64,000 bases of DNA from the NCBI GenBank assembly GCA_022606425.2, contig JAHDVF020000880.1, positions 682,001 to 746,000 on the forward strand. Reading direction: 5' to 3'. This DNA comes from Lepidostoma basale (lineage: Eukaryota > Arthropoda > Insecta > Trichoptera > Lepidostomatidae). Numbering within the stretch: position 1 is the first letter of the stretch; each line of letters begins with the position of its first letter. The translations under genes were made by a program, and so were the position numbers. Of this stretch, positions 1-10,149 are shown piece after piece. A model generated the notes under the pieces. That model saw only the letters and a program-made list of their open reading frames with translations. It did not search any database and was not told the DNA's origin.

Positions 1-136
1 CAAAAGCGAAGAAGAAGAAGAAGAATTATAAAACTTGTATAAAACAGAGGTTCATTCGTATTGATTACTTTCATTATCATTGTGTTTACTTCAGATATTT
101 GTTTTGAAAACAAGCAAATAGAGTTTAAATATTGAT
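1..136. other. AT-rich sequence with GAA microsatellite
   Basis: Bases 8-25 are a short (GAA)n run like the tails of RTE-like LINE copies elsewhere in the window, so a LINE may end here from the left. The rest is AT-rich. Bases 128-136 form the left target-site duplication of the next element. Confidence 0.4.
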
Positions 137-1047
137 AACTAACTAACTAACTAACCATCACGCCGTCTCCCCGAAGGGGTAGGCAGAAAGAATGGACTGC
201 CATACTTTTCTTTCCTGACATATTTCTCTTGCTTCCTCAACATTCATACATCGTGTTATGCACGCGCGTCGATTTCTCTGACTCCTCACATGGCCGACAT
301 TCAATATTTGATTTATTCGATCGTGCCACGTTTTCCTCGGTCTTCCTCTATTTCTGGTTCCATTTACATCATTAGCATATAATTTTTTTACCATTCTTTC
401 TTCATTCATTCTTTCAACATGTCCAAACCATCTTAATGATCCTTTCATTATTTTGTTCATGACACCATCATTCGCACCGCATTCACTTCTTATATTTTCA
501 TTCGGCACTCTATCATACACAGAGTATCCACACATTCTTCTAAGAGATCTCATTTCAACTGCATTTATTCTACTTTCATCCTTCTTTTACCAGTTCCATG
601 CTTCGCTTCCATACATAAGGGTCGGTGGAAGAACACCATTGTGCACTGCCATTCTAGCTTTTTTGATAGGTTTTTGTTTGCGATGACAACTTTAAGTGCA
701 CCATTCACTTTGTTGCCTGCCCCAACCCTTCTTTCAATATCCCTCTCCACTCGTCCATCTCTTGTAAATATACTACCTAAATACACGAACTTAACTACTT
801 GCTCCAAATTTTCACCATTCACACCAATGTTGCAGACTGTCGTGGTTTCTTCCTTTTAAAAAATCATTACCTTGGACTTATTTACATTCATCATCAGATC
901 ATTTCGCATGTATACCTCATACATACAATTCACCAGGACTTGTAGTTCATGCTCGTTGTCTGCAAGAAAAGCAGCGTCATCCGCATACAAGAGACAGCTT
1001 ACTGACACTCCGCTCATTTTGGCACCTACATCCAACCCTTTCAGCTC
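137..1047 (-). mobile_element. LINE-A non-LTR retrotransposon, 5'-truncated
   Basis: Read on the - strand, this is the 3' part of a non-LTR retrotransposon. It runs from just upstream of a reverse-transcriptase YADD-like segment (near 950-1000), through the distal RT domain (565-822), to the C-terminal region (158-553). That region contains RSLRRMCGYSVYDRV, LRWFGHVERM and RGRPRKTW and ends SAYPFGETA. The tail is (TTAG)n, seen as CTAA repeats at 137-155. A perfect 9 bp target-site duplication (AATATTGAT) lies at 128-136 and 1048-1056, so the truncated 5' end is at 1047. The reading frame is broken between about 553 and 565 and again near 860. The copy is inactive but young. Confidence 0.85.
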
Positions 1048-1056
1048 AATATTGAT

Positions 1057-1509
1057 TCAAATTGTTCAATTCAGTGTTAACCAATTGATCAAAGTCATGA
1101 GGTGAATGAACCTTTGATATATGTCATTTAAGCACTATACATACTAACGTGTTATTATACATGAGCTTTCGGGCGAGATGACGTCTCCAAAGCATGATAT
1201 TCGAATCAGCTATAACGTTTAAGTCACACAAATGTACGTTCTGTTGCTACACCTACTCATTGTTATGTAAATGTAAGACTATTAATACTAAATCAGCAGA
1301 ACAATAGCAATAGATCTCTTGCTCTAATATCCAGTGATTACACAATAATGCACGGATACATGTAACACGTATTATAAAAGCGTTAACATATAATGTATTC
1401 ATGTGTGTATCAAAGACGAAGTAAGACATTCCGTAGCATTGGTAATCTTAGAAGTCTAATAAATTAATACTTGAGTTATTAATTTTTTCTTGAACAATGA
1501 TGTATAACT
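1057..1509. other. AT-rich spacer, no gene seen
   Basis: No coding signal. The right end (about 1480-1509) resembles the conserved start of the hairpin repeat family seen at 5729, with an 'ACAATGATGTA...ACTCCAT' block. This block was the target of the Jockey insertion that follows. Confidence 0.4.
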
Positions 1510-1519
1510 CCATTTAAAA

Positions 1520-1962
1520 TCTTCACTTATGCAGCCCCAATCTGGGGCTATGCAGCTTCGAGTCACATACAAAAACTCCAAATCCTGCAAAATAAGGCTA
1601 TCCGTTTATCGCTTGGTGCGCCTTCATGGACCAGGATTACACAACTGCACCTAGAATCGGGAATCCCGATGATAGATGAATTCATTCTGAAACTTGCCGA
1701 ACGTTTTTACAAAGGACTCCCTTCACATCCCAACCCCACAATAAAAGACCTCTCTAATTACGACCCAAACACTTCCAGCCGCCACAAGCGCCCAAAATCG
1801 ATTCTCCTTCAGAGGAACACTCCGGGCCACACAAATCATGCCCCCGAATAAACTAACAACCCACCAAATCACCTTCCAACAATGTTCCCATCAGACGTAA
1901 GAGGAATAGCCACATGAGCTGAACCTCTGTAAGCCAGAAGATCCAAGTCCAAGTCCAAGTCC
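1520..1962 (+). mobile_element. Jockey-type LINE, 3' end fragment
   Basis: The 3' end of the same Jockey-type element as 18157-20184, with only a few base differences. It encodes the last part of the RT ORF (AAPIWGYAASSHIQKLQ through the HAPE stop at 1851), then a short 3' UTR and an (AAGTCC)n tail. A perfect 10 bp target-site duplication (CCATTTAAAA) lies at 1510-1519 and 1961-1970. It is therefore a strongly 5'-truncated, recent target-primed insertion. Confidence 0.85.
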
Positions 1963-1971
1963 ATTTAAAAG

Positions 1972-2745
1972 AATGAATTCGAATGAAAATCAAATCAAAA
2001 CAGTTTATTTCATCATTAGACATTACAAAAATCTGAGGCATCTATTGAGAACAAGTAAAATAATATATTGTGTATAGTATACAACTAGAAACGCATGAGA
2101 GATGGTTCGATATTAGGAACACAGGATAATCTCTAGAATCAAGAGTATTTGCCTTCTTAACGTACTTTCAATAATATGAAAGACGTCGATCTCCGAGGAG
2201 ACCGCGTTCAGCAGGTAAATAGCTCTTCCCACCGGTGTCATCAGAGGCAGGTTGGTTCTGGCGGCCAGTAGGTAAAACAATCTTTGCTCTCGCTGTCGGA
2301 GATATCTATCAGGGACAAAAAGCCGTACACCCTCCTGCACAGCCGAGTTCTCGAAATATCCCCTGAGTAATCTAAAGAAATGGGTTATGAGATGCCCATA
2401 TCTTCGAAGCTGCAGATAGTTGGCCCCAAGCATTCCCAAAAGAAATGCTGTGGGATAGAGCCACGGATAGCTACCATACTTCCTCATGTAGATATACCTC
2501 AGAATTTTTTTCTAAACCCTCTCCAGCATAGCGGAATATCTCGCCTCGTGAGGACACCATATCACATAACCACTTTCGAGTCTGCTCCGAACCAATCTGT
2601 TGTATAGGACTCTGAACACATGAGGATCCCTGAAAACTCTGCCGGTCCGGACGATGAAGCCCAACATCCTCAATGCAGTGCCATCCAAGATGGGAATAAA
2701 TGGAAAAATATGGGAGAGGCCTATGTCCAACAGTGGATGACATCG
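1972..2745 (-). mobile_element. CR1/Jockey-like LINE 3' end with TTGATTTGATTT tail
   Basis: On the - strand, the C-terminal RT region is readable with frame breaks: GTALRMLGFIVRTGRVFRDP, then YNRLVRSRLESGYVIWCPHE, then [18 protein letters not shown]. It is followed by a 3' UTR ending in AATAAACTG and a short TTGATTTGATTTT tail at about 1986-2010. A second copy of the same family lies in intron 2 of the acyl-CoA synthetase gene, and a third 3' end lies near 37313. It contains stops and is inactive. Confidence 0.75.
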
Positions 2746-2911
2746 TTTGTATTAGTAAGTAAATAAATAAGATTTATCTTGACAAGCTTCTATTTACATC
2801 GTTTCACGGACTCTCGTTGATTGTTTAGAAATAATTTTATTCCTTTGGTCATAGTGTGTGATATGCCTAGGTCTTATTTAGTTCATTTTCAAATTTATTA
2901 CAAGTAATAAC
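2746..2911. other. Short AT-rich spacer
   Basis: No feature recognised between the CR1-like LINE and the SINE. Confidence 0.4.
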
Positions 2912-3245
2912 GACGGCCTTCGTGACAGAGTGGCAACAGCTATAACTGCCACACCGAAGGTCATGGGTTAGATTTTTGGCGATGACAGTAGAAAAAAACA
3001 TAGATTCTCACACTGTTTTTAGTCTGGAAGAATTCACGTGACTATATTAACGGTGATAGATTAGCTGCTTACCACATGACAAGATCATCAATAGGTAGCT
3101 AAAAAAATTAATTAATTAGGGTAAAATAATCTGTTGTATACAAACATGTGGAAAGCAACGGGAAACTATCACTTTAGAATGCCCCAAGAGGCATCCCAAG
3201 AATACGCAAAAATATTTGACTGCTGAATACCAATCCCTATAATTG
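2912..3245 (+). mobile_element. tRNA-derived SINE, full length but diverged
   Basis: The head (2912-2990) aligns to the tRNA-like head at 51853, with an A-box-like segment and a decayed B box. It is followed by the family body (CACACTGTTTTTAGTCTGG..., AATTCACGTGAC) and a 3' region containing GGAAAGCAACGGGAAACTA and a 'CAAACC/TACCAATCCCTA' end. The same tail is seen at 53238 and 63935. Confidence 0.7.
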
Positions 3246-3420
3246 TTACTTAAAAATATATTTTTTATCACTATTTATTGTAAATTATTTTATATATTAT
3301 AATGTATTGACTAGGGCTCTTAATTAAATTATTAGTTCAAGAGTAATTAAAAAATACAATACGTTTTTTTATGGATGAGTATACAACAGGTCGTTTGAAC
3401 CCAATTACTATATACAATTT

Positions 3421-3785
3421 ATTTAATTGTATCTCAATAGAGACGAAGACGCAAACTGGAAACTGAATATGGATGATCAAGGTGTTTACAGGACTTATGA
3501 CCTGTCATTGGTTTGGTGAAGCGGATTTGAAGTATATATACATCTTCCAAAAATTTGTCATGCATGATCATAATAACAAAGGTGGAATGGGGAATGTTGT
3601 AATTACATAAAGCGTGCGCTTAACCCAACCAATGCCAGGTCATAAGTCCTGTAAACACCTTGATCATCCATATTCAGTTTCCAGTTTGCGTCTTCGTCTC
3701 TATTGAGATACAATTAAATTTGAATTAACCACCCTTTGGTGAAAATCCAGGATTTCCTATACAAGTATAAGTATACATTCACAAA
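3421..3785. repeat. Element B copy: inverted-repeat (foldback/MITE-like) element
   Basis: Two near-identical inverted arms of about 93 bp (3421-3513 and 3627-3719) surround a spacer of about 110 bp. Each arm carries AATTGTATCTCAATAGAGAC and GTTTACAGGACTTATGACCTG. TTAA lies at both outer edges of the arms. A further family-specific block (ACCACCCTTTGGTGAAAATC... to ...GTATACATTCACAAA) follows to about 3785. No transposase is encoded. The TTAA flanks suit a piggyBac-type mobiliser, but this is inference. Confidence 0.7.
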
Positions 3786-3787
3786 TA

Positions 3788-3984
3788 TTTACAATTTATT
3801 TTTTAGCTATTATATTGATTCTCGTGACATGTGATAGGTAGCCAATCTATCGCCATTTTATTGTCACGTGAATTTTACACCAAACCAAAGACAGTGTGGC
3901 AATCACACTGCCATCGCCGGGAATCGAACCCGGGACCTTCGGTATGGAAGTCAGAGCTCTTACCACTCTGCCACGAAGGTCGTT
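3788..3984 (-). mobile_element. tRNA-derived SINE, 3'-incomplete
   Basis: The tRNA-like head lies at 3898-3984. Read on the - strand it shows an A-box-like GTGGCAGAGTGGTAAGAGC and a B-box GGTTCGATTCC. The body leads into AATAAAATGGCGATAGATTGG. It is very similar to 51853-52000 on the + strand. The head is not a functional tRNA gene because it continues into the repeated SINE body. Confidence 0.8.
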
Positions 3985-4877
3985 TTTCAAAAACCTAAGG
4001 CGAAAACATTCTTAAATACCATAATGTTGATCTATATATATTAAATACAAAGTTATATTTTAACTGTTAAGATGTAATTTATTCTTGTAAGTTGACATAA
4101 AATATTTATAAATTTTTCTTTCGTTACTTTCAGCTCCTAGTATTATGTCTTATTTTATTTTGGTAAGTTTATTTAGTTCCCTCGACGAAAATTAACTTCT
4201 TAAAGTTGTATATATGCTACCATGTTGAGAAACATTTCACTTATGTTAGTTTAATCTACATTAGCGCCATCTATTGAGACTAGAGATTTAAAAAAAAATA
4301 TTGATACAAAATATATTTTCTTATACCATAAAGTAAACGGTTAATTCTAAAGTAAAATAAAATGCAAATTGAAACATAATACCTCGCATTCAAAATGAAC
4401 AAACTCCGAATTGCAGCGTTGTCAACTATGATCAATTTAGAAAAGTAATATCTACTTACTTGACTTTTGGAACTGTATTATGGCAAGTCAGATAATTTAA
4501 AGTTTTCATTTCGTGCTGCAAAACGCGCGGGAAAGCGAAAACAATAACTCCTTATTCTTTTGTTTATTCTAACTCGGCTCACGCGCTGTTATGTGTTTTG
4601 AATTTCAAATAGGATGTGGCTTTGGAAATGTATCCCTAGGCCAAGAGAAAGATACGAGATAATAATGTATGCAGCGGTGTAATGAAACCGCAGAATAATA
4701 CAAACCCACCAACTAGATTGAAATGTATATGTTCTCGGTATTTAAACCTAAAACTCATATTTTTGTGATAAACGTAAAGAGAATATTTACTTGGTTCTAT
4801 TAATCCGTTTCTCCTTCATTGGCTCATTGTTATGTAAATGTTCTCGATTTTTGTCATTTCTAACCCCATTCATTTAA
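3985..4877. other. AT-rich intergenic sequence, nothing recognised
   Basis: No ORF, RNA gene or repeat family could be supported in this stretch. Confidence 0.5.
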
Positions 4878-5165
4878 AGAATATGAGTCTAGACGCAAAT
4901 GGCAGTGGATCGGTTACACTCTGAAACGGAACCCAGCCTGCATCACTCAGGGTGCACTAGATTGGTCCCCTATGGGGGGAAAGAGAAAGCGAGGCAGACC
5001 TAGAGCCACCTGGAGAAGAACCCTGCAGGATGAGGTTAAGGCAGCAGGCCTCACTTGGGATGATGTTAGGCATCAGGCATGCGATAGAGTCGGGTGGAGA
5101 AGATTCCTTGAGGCCCTATGCACCACGGAGGTGTGACAGGACAAAAAGAAGAAGAAAAGAAGATG
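4878..5165 (+). mobile_element. LINE-H 3' end (endonuclease/RT-type LINE)
   Basis: Translation gives the distal C-terminus of a LINE polyprotein: RRWQWIGHTLKRNP, then GKRKRGRPRATWRRTLQDEV, then [16 protein letters not shown] and stop at about 5137. A GAA-rich tail follows. The same C-terminus occurs on the - strand at 58465-58570 inside intron 4 of the acyl-CoA synthetase gene. Only the last ~90 residues remain. Confidence 0.8.
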
Positions 5166-5239
5166 AGTCTAAAAAATATTTTAAATTGTATTAAAAAGAT
5201 TAAGAAACAGATATTGAATTTTATTAGATACATTTAATG

Positions 5240-5415
5240 TTATTTAATCTTCTTCCTTAGCCATCTTTCGAATGCTGGATCTACATTTTCCTCTACCGCG
5301 TGGACTCTCTTCCATATTCTTTCCCCGACTGGATATAGGTCGTCAGCCCATTTTTTCTGGAGTCGACCAATGCTCCCATTTAGTCTACTCGTCAAGACTC
5401 TGGGTGATATTTGTT
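5240..5415 (-). mobile_element. Unclassified LINE C-terminal fragment
   Basis: On the - strand this reads SPRVLTSRLNGSIGRLQKKW, then ADDLYPVGERIWKRVHAVEE. That is the 'R.QKKWADDL' style seen just downstream of RT domains in insect LINEs. Both ends are truncated and no tail was found. Confidence 0.5.
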
Positions 5416-5698
5416 TTTGTTGTTTATTTTAGCAACAATATTATTTAAATTTTAAAAATATATGATTGATAATCATGATTCGTTGAGTTAAATCGTTGTA
5501 TTGAGTTTCTTTATAATTTCGACAGATTTAACTCATTTCAATATTTACATGCTTGATAATGGCAAAGGACGTAATCTAGTGTCCCTGATTTTATATAATG
5601 TAGATAATTAAACCGTTGCTTTTGTATAAATCTCTTCAAACTAAATTGGTTAGTCAGGATAGAGAGGACCACGTTGTCCTTCCATCACACCCATTAAT
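5416..5698. other. AT-rich spacer, nothing recognised
   Basis: No gene or repeat could be supported here. Confidence 0.4.
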
Positions 5699-5900
5699 AT
5701 CAAATCAAATCAAATCAAATCATATTTATTGTTTCATGAACAATGATGTAAAACTCCATATTAAATAATTAATACTAATGAATACGTCAGTTTTCTATAA
5801 GTTTTATTATATTTTATGGGAATGAGATGTTTTGCCCTTCTAAAGCTTCTAAGGCACATTTGTTAATGTCTAAGACATTAACAAATGTGCAACAAATGTG
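5699..5900. repeat. Hairpin repeat of the CATG family, with palindrome
   Basis: It starts with an (AAATC)n run at 5699-5722, then the family start (ATTGTTTCATGAACAATGA...ACTCCATATTAAA) shared with copies near 35100, 38170 and 39070. The centre holds a perfect inverted repeat, 17 bp arms at 5855-5871 and 5873-5889 separated by a single base. A degraded GACATGTTTTGCC-type block lies at about 5826-5836. Confidence 0.6.
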
Positions 5901-6517
5901 ACGAAAGAAAAGACATTAAACTGATATGTAATGTTTTATTTTTAAATAGTTAGTGATGTATATACAAAGTACATAAAAAATAAAAAGTATGGCGAACATA
6001 GAAGAAATAAACATTGTTCAAATCACGTTTGTTTTCAATTTCTTTTTAATGATGTCCATCTCAAAATTATACCCTGTTGCTATTGTATTTTAAAAACAAT
6101 GTATTTAACTTTGTAGATAATATTTGCAAAAGGATTACATGTTTGCTAGGACAATATACTCGGCTAGACTGTTCTCGAGCTTTAGAATCTCGACGAATCA
6201 GTTTTGTGAAAGCATTTTTCTACAGAGATTTTTTGTTTATCCCGTCGCTTACCCAGTCTTTCCACTGATCTCTTTTCACACGGATGCTCATAGTAAAGTT
6301 TATTCAGCGAGATACTCCCAAGTTTTCTTTAAGAAGTGACAAAGTTACCACAACGCTGAAATTAACCCTCTCGGATCAATAAAATTTCGCCCTCATTTCT
6401 AAAAAAATACTATTTTGAGATAATGTCTTTGAAAAACTTTAATGTAGAGAAAAATATTATACAATTTTATTTAGAAGATTTATGGTATTATAAAGGAGTT
6501 ATATTTTTCAAATAGTT
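5901..6517. other. AT-rich sequence, no gene supported
   Basis: Small open frames at 6077-6339 have no splice or family support and are probably chance. Confidence 0.4.
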
Positions 6518-6665
6518 CATTGTTTTGGCCGAAACACTATGATAATTCAACATTATTACTGTTAACATTTAAAACACTGCTATAATATCACAATTTCGTT
6601 TATTCAGTGTCGCTACAGCTGTTTCGCCAACCGATGTTGGCATCATCAGGTGTTACAATAAACTA
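6518..6665 (-). repeat. Foldback repeat C arm with hairpin module
   Basis: It begins with the family block TTGTTTTGGCCGAAACACTA. On the - strand, 6609-6649 reads CTGATGA, T, GCCAAC-ATCG-GTTGGC stem-loop, GAAA, CAGCTG, TA. The same repeat occurs at 9541-9715, 27586-27760, 32320-32462 and 47880-48090. Confidence 0.65.
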
Positions 6666-6811
6666 AAGTAATAAATAAAAGGACTTATTATTTATAGGGC
6701 AAAATACTCATTAGTGTGGGTTAGTCGTAGTAAAAATTAAGCATGCGAAATCTGTTGACAATTTTACAAACAAATATAACAAAGGTGGAAAGTTTTCCGC
6801 AGTCTCCCACG

Positions 6812-7640
6812 ATTTTGTATTCCATTTAAACCGTTAACGTATACATTCTTAACAATTCTTCCTTCATTCGCAGTAATCCTTTCATAATACTTTCTCCCGC
6901 AATACATTCCTTCCTTATATCAGAATTTGAAATTATATCGTACTTTTTTTTTTTTTTTTTAATTGTATCTCAATAGAGACGAAGACGCAAACTGGAAACT
7001 GAATATGAATGATCGAGGTGTTTACAGGACTTATGACCTGTCATTGGTTGGGTTAAGCGCACGCTTTATGTAATTACAACATTCCCCATTCCACCTTTGT
7101 TATTATGATCATGTATGACAAATTTTTGGAAGATGTATATATACTTGAAATCCATAACTATCTTCACGTGTCAGTTTTAATTGTCCATCTATGTAGATTT
7201 GGTTGCACTTGTGAATCTTTTTAAGATTAACTTATACAACCGACCCACCCATCTATGGAAAATGATTTTCAGCATTTAGCAAACTACTTATTAAGACAAT
7301 GCGAAGGCTGTAGCCTATAAACGTATTGTTAGAAGCCGCCAGGAGTATTATTCCATTCTATATGCCAAAGACTTGACCAGAATAATTACTTCGTCTCTAT
7401 TGAGATACAATTAAATTTCAATTAACCACCCTTTGGTGAAAATCCAGGATTTCGTATACAAGTATAAGTATACATTCACAAAAATATTGTACTTGTTTTA
7501 CCACACATATGTCTTGGGTATCTCATCTCTTTCGAATTGATTATGCTCTTACACATCTTCAGAAAGTTCCATGCTGCACTTATATATATCAGGGTTGGTA
7601 CTAATACTCCATTCGAGCACACATTTTCGCTTTCATAATA
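6812..7640 (-). mobile_element. Diverged LINE-A relic interrupted by element B
   Basis: Bases 6812-6945 and 7490-7640, read on the - strand, align with the LINE-A segment that includes the RMCG / IYDRIS region of the 26160 copy. They are colinear if 6950-7485 is removed, and that removed part is an element B copy. 'GTACTT' appears on both sides of the insertion. The LINE part is highly decayed, so element B entered an older LINE. Confidence 0.55.
6950..7487. mobile_element. Element B copy, nested in LINE-A relic
   Basis: The left terminal arm (AATTGTATCTCAATAGAGAC at 6960) and right arm (CGTCTCTATTGAGATACAATT ending near 7412) are inverted. The family 3' block (ACCACCCTTTGGTGAAAATC... to CATTCACAAAAATATT) follows. 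The interior (7140-7380) is a long non-coding segment also found at 30730-31010. No transposase was seen. Confidence 0.7.
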
Positions 7641-7644
7641 ATTG

Positions 7645-8290
7645 TAAGATATTTAATAATATAACTTAGATGATTGAGTACTTCAAGAATTAATTCACTT
7701 TAGTTTTGCGCTTCATTCGTATTAAATAACATATAAAGAAAATAATATATTTGTATCGTAAAGTATTTTGCGAACGTTTGGTATTTCCGATGAATGAGAA
7801 GCATGGGTATAATATCATAGAAAAGTACGAGGGATAACCGTCGTAGGCGCCTAGAAAAATGCTGACAGGGCGAAATGGATCAAAAGTCTAAGTGGCAGAA
7901 TGGCCGGAGGGCTTAATATCCGACGAACGTGTGAAGGATCACGGTAGTTGAATGAGCAGAAATTCTGTTCATTCAAAAAAATAAGATGAATCAATTTAGG
8001 TGAATATGAGATCGTTATTGAATCTAACTCTGAAACCTATTGGTAAATACCAATAGGTTTGAGATTGAGATTCTCTTTCAATGAGGGGAATGTAATAATC
8101 TTTTATATACAAAATAATGTAATGTTTATTTTGTGAAATTGACAAAAATATTTCGGTACAGTTGTAATGGTACCATTACGATTTCTTCGGCCGCTATATT
8201 AAAAATTTCCACACCTAACTCTGTAGCTCGCCATTAAGGTAATCTTTCCAACTATCTCCTGTCAGCGCAACTACGGCATCGCCGCTATGT
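7645..8290. other. AT-rich sequence with a small palindrome
   Basis: Bases 8033-8060 form a perfect short inverted repeat (AAACCTATTGGTA ... TACCAATAGGTTT). Nothing else was recognised. Confidence 0.4.
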
Positions 8291-8295
8291 ATTGT

Positions 8296-8575
8296 TGTTC
8301 TTCTTATTCTTTCTGTGTCCTGTCAGGTCTCCCCAACGTTGACTATCACCTCATAGTGTTGACCTGGGGAAAAATATCCAAAGTGGTATCCCCTTGCCTT
8401 CTCTGGAGGATTTTCTGTCGGGGAAACCTTCCCTTAGCTTGGTGTGTCCAGTTTTATGGCGCTGGAAGCTCGTCATTTGTCCTCTCTCTATCTGCTATGG
8501 CACTAAGTAATATGTGGCGCATTGTCCGGGGTTCACAGGGTCTTAAAAAGACATCTCGTGGACGCTAGAGAGTTG
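8296..8575 (-). mobile_element. RTE-like LINE 3' relic
   Basis: The left border (TCTTCTTATTCTTTCTG then CCTGTCAGGTCTCCCCAACGTTG) resembles the - strand 3' end of RTE-like copies at 13612 and 47270. On the - strand those end in '...NVGGTRQGT' followed by a GAA-rich tail. The interior is too decayed to translate. Assignment beyond the border is uncertain. Confidence 0.4.
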
Positions 8576-9023
8576 GACTTGATAGTAGTGTTGCTGTTAT
8601 AAATGCAACATGGCGCGTTACGACATTTTATAGAGGCATACTTTCCAGCAAAACATACCCCATCGTAGCCCTATTACCCTTTTGTATTTTTCTTAACCGC
8701 CATCAACTGGTCAGCGGTTACCTGATGTCCTGAGGAGCATACCACATTGAAATCGCCACAACCAGTCTTTTCACGCGTTTCCCGGTCCCGTGGCAGCGAA
8801 TAAAATTACATTTTATATTATATCATAATTAAACGACATCTTGAGCCTCTAGAATACTTTATAATTTAAGGTGTGCCAATAAACCACCATGTATTCCATA
8901 ACCATTGTTCATATTTACACCCGTCCCTAATCGAATGACCAAGCCAGAAAGAATTCTGCATGAAAACCTGGGGAATTAAAAGTCCGCTCTCTGCGTCTAG
9001 CCGAGGTAAGGAAAGAGCTTTTA
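8576..9023. other. Unassigned sequence
   Basis: Moderately GC-richer non-coding stretch around 8640-8800. No family recognised. Confidence 0.35.
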
Positions 9024-9419
9024 CAGAGTAGAACGTCATTTATCCGGACTAATTGAGACCGGAGGTGTTCCGGATAACCGATTTTCCGGATAATCAAACA
9101 AGCGCTAATTCTTTAAGCAAAATTAAATCGATTTTTTCCTCAGCTCATTTATTGAAAAACAAGTATGTATGTAATACATGTATATAAAAAAGGCTTACAT
9201 TATTGTACAGAACTGGAAAAATAATCAGAGATTTTTTTTTAACAAGATTTCCTCGAATTTTTTTGCAGCTAAATCGCGGATTCCTTTTCAAAAAACCAAT
9301 TGAGTTAAGCTGCTTTCCTTTTGCTCTTCAAACCATGATAGCGTAGGTCACAGTACAGAATGCTTCAACATCTCGGCTTGTCCGGATAATTGACGTTCCA
9401 GTTAACTGACATCCTACTG
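9024..9419. mobile_element. Non-autonomous pogo/Tigger-like DNA transposon
   Basis: The outer ends are inverted repeats. The left end starts CAGAGTAGAACGTCATTTATCCGG. The right end, inverted, starts CAGTAGGATGTCAGTTAACTGG and continues AACGTCAATTATCCGG. CAGTR... with repeated 'TATCCGGA' blocks is typical of pogo/Tigger/jerky-type termini. The 396 bp interior has no transposase ORF. An exact TA duplication is not clear on the right side. Confidence 0.55.
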
Positions 9420-9445
9420 TTATTGAAAAGACAACGAACTTTGAT

Positions 9446-9540
9446 GTGCTAAATAACTAACTAACCATCACGCTGTCTCTCCAAATGAGTAGGCAAAAAT
9501 AATGGACTGCCACATTTTTTTCCTGACATATTTCTCTAGG
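9446..9540 (-). mobile_element. LINE-A 3'-terminal fragment
   Basis: About 95 bp of the LINE-A 3' end (CTAACTAACCATCACGC..., GGACTGCCACA, CCTGACATATTTCTC) with the (TTAG)n tail on the left. It abuts the foldback repeat C copy at 9541. Confidence 0.65.
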
Positions 9541-9715
9541 TTCTTTTGTTTTGGCCGTAATACTGTGATATTCAACATTGTTTAAATTTTGTATTACTTT
9601 TGTTTTCATTTTGAAACCCTATTGTATTCGTATCGCAATTTACTTATTTCATTTATAAAATTGTCGTGACAGCTGTTTCACCAAATCACGTTGGCATCAT
9701 CATGTGTTACAAACA
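9541..9715 (-). repeat. Foldback repeat C arm with hairpin module
   Basis: It begins at TTCTTTTGTTTTGGCCG. The module at 9663-9702 on the - strand reads ATGATGA, T, stem with CCAA/TTGG, GAAA, CAGCTG, TC. It is less well conserved than the 6609 copy, and the first base of the CTGATGA box is changed. Confidence 0.55.
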
Positions 9716-9754
9716 AAATGCAAATATATCATAAAGTGTTACAAACAAAATAAT

Positions 9755-9985
9755 AATAGGGTCATTACGATGGTTTGGACACATGAAAAAATCAATGAAG
9801 AAATAATGGTAACGAAAGTATAAGTAAACAACGTAAACGGAACTAAACATAACGGAAGAAAGAGGAAAACGTGGCATGATCAAATCAATAAAATATCAAA
9901 TGTATAACACGCGAGGAATCGAAGAAATCGACGTGCATGCATGCACGTTGTATGAATGTCAAGTATGCGAGAGAAGTATAACGGT
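9755..9985 (+). mobile_element. Decayed LINE-A C-terminal fragment
   Basis: A + strand relic aligned to the LINE-A region LRWFGHMERM ... RGKRGMIKS ... RRACMTRCMN. It can be traced in 'CGATGGTTTGGACACATG' and 'AGAGGAAAACGTGGCATG', but has several frame breaks and no (TTAG)n tail. Confidence 0.6.
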
Positions 9986-10149
9986 GTTGTGTTCCATTAT
10001 TTCTACCTATATATTCGCGAAGAGTTAAAGTGTAAGATTCTGAACCTTTGAGGGTGCAGGAAAACCTTGAATTTGTTAAATGATAAAGCAATAAAAACTT
10101 ATCTAAATATAATATTTTTTTGTAACCGAATCATTTTGTTAACTTATTG

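Noticed and set aside
158..553. 131-codon open frame as a host gene
   Set aside because: It is the C-terminal part of LINE-A, repeated many times in the window, with a transposon tail and target-site duplication.
6609..6649. Definite hammerhead ribozyme annotation
   Set aside because: The core boxes fit, but an extra base separates CTGATGA from stem II and stem I was not shown to pair. Reported as a hypothesis only.
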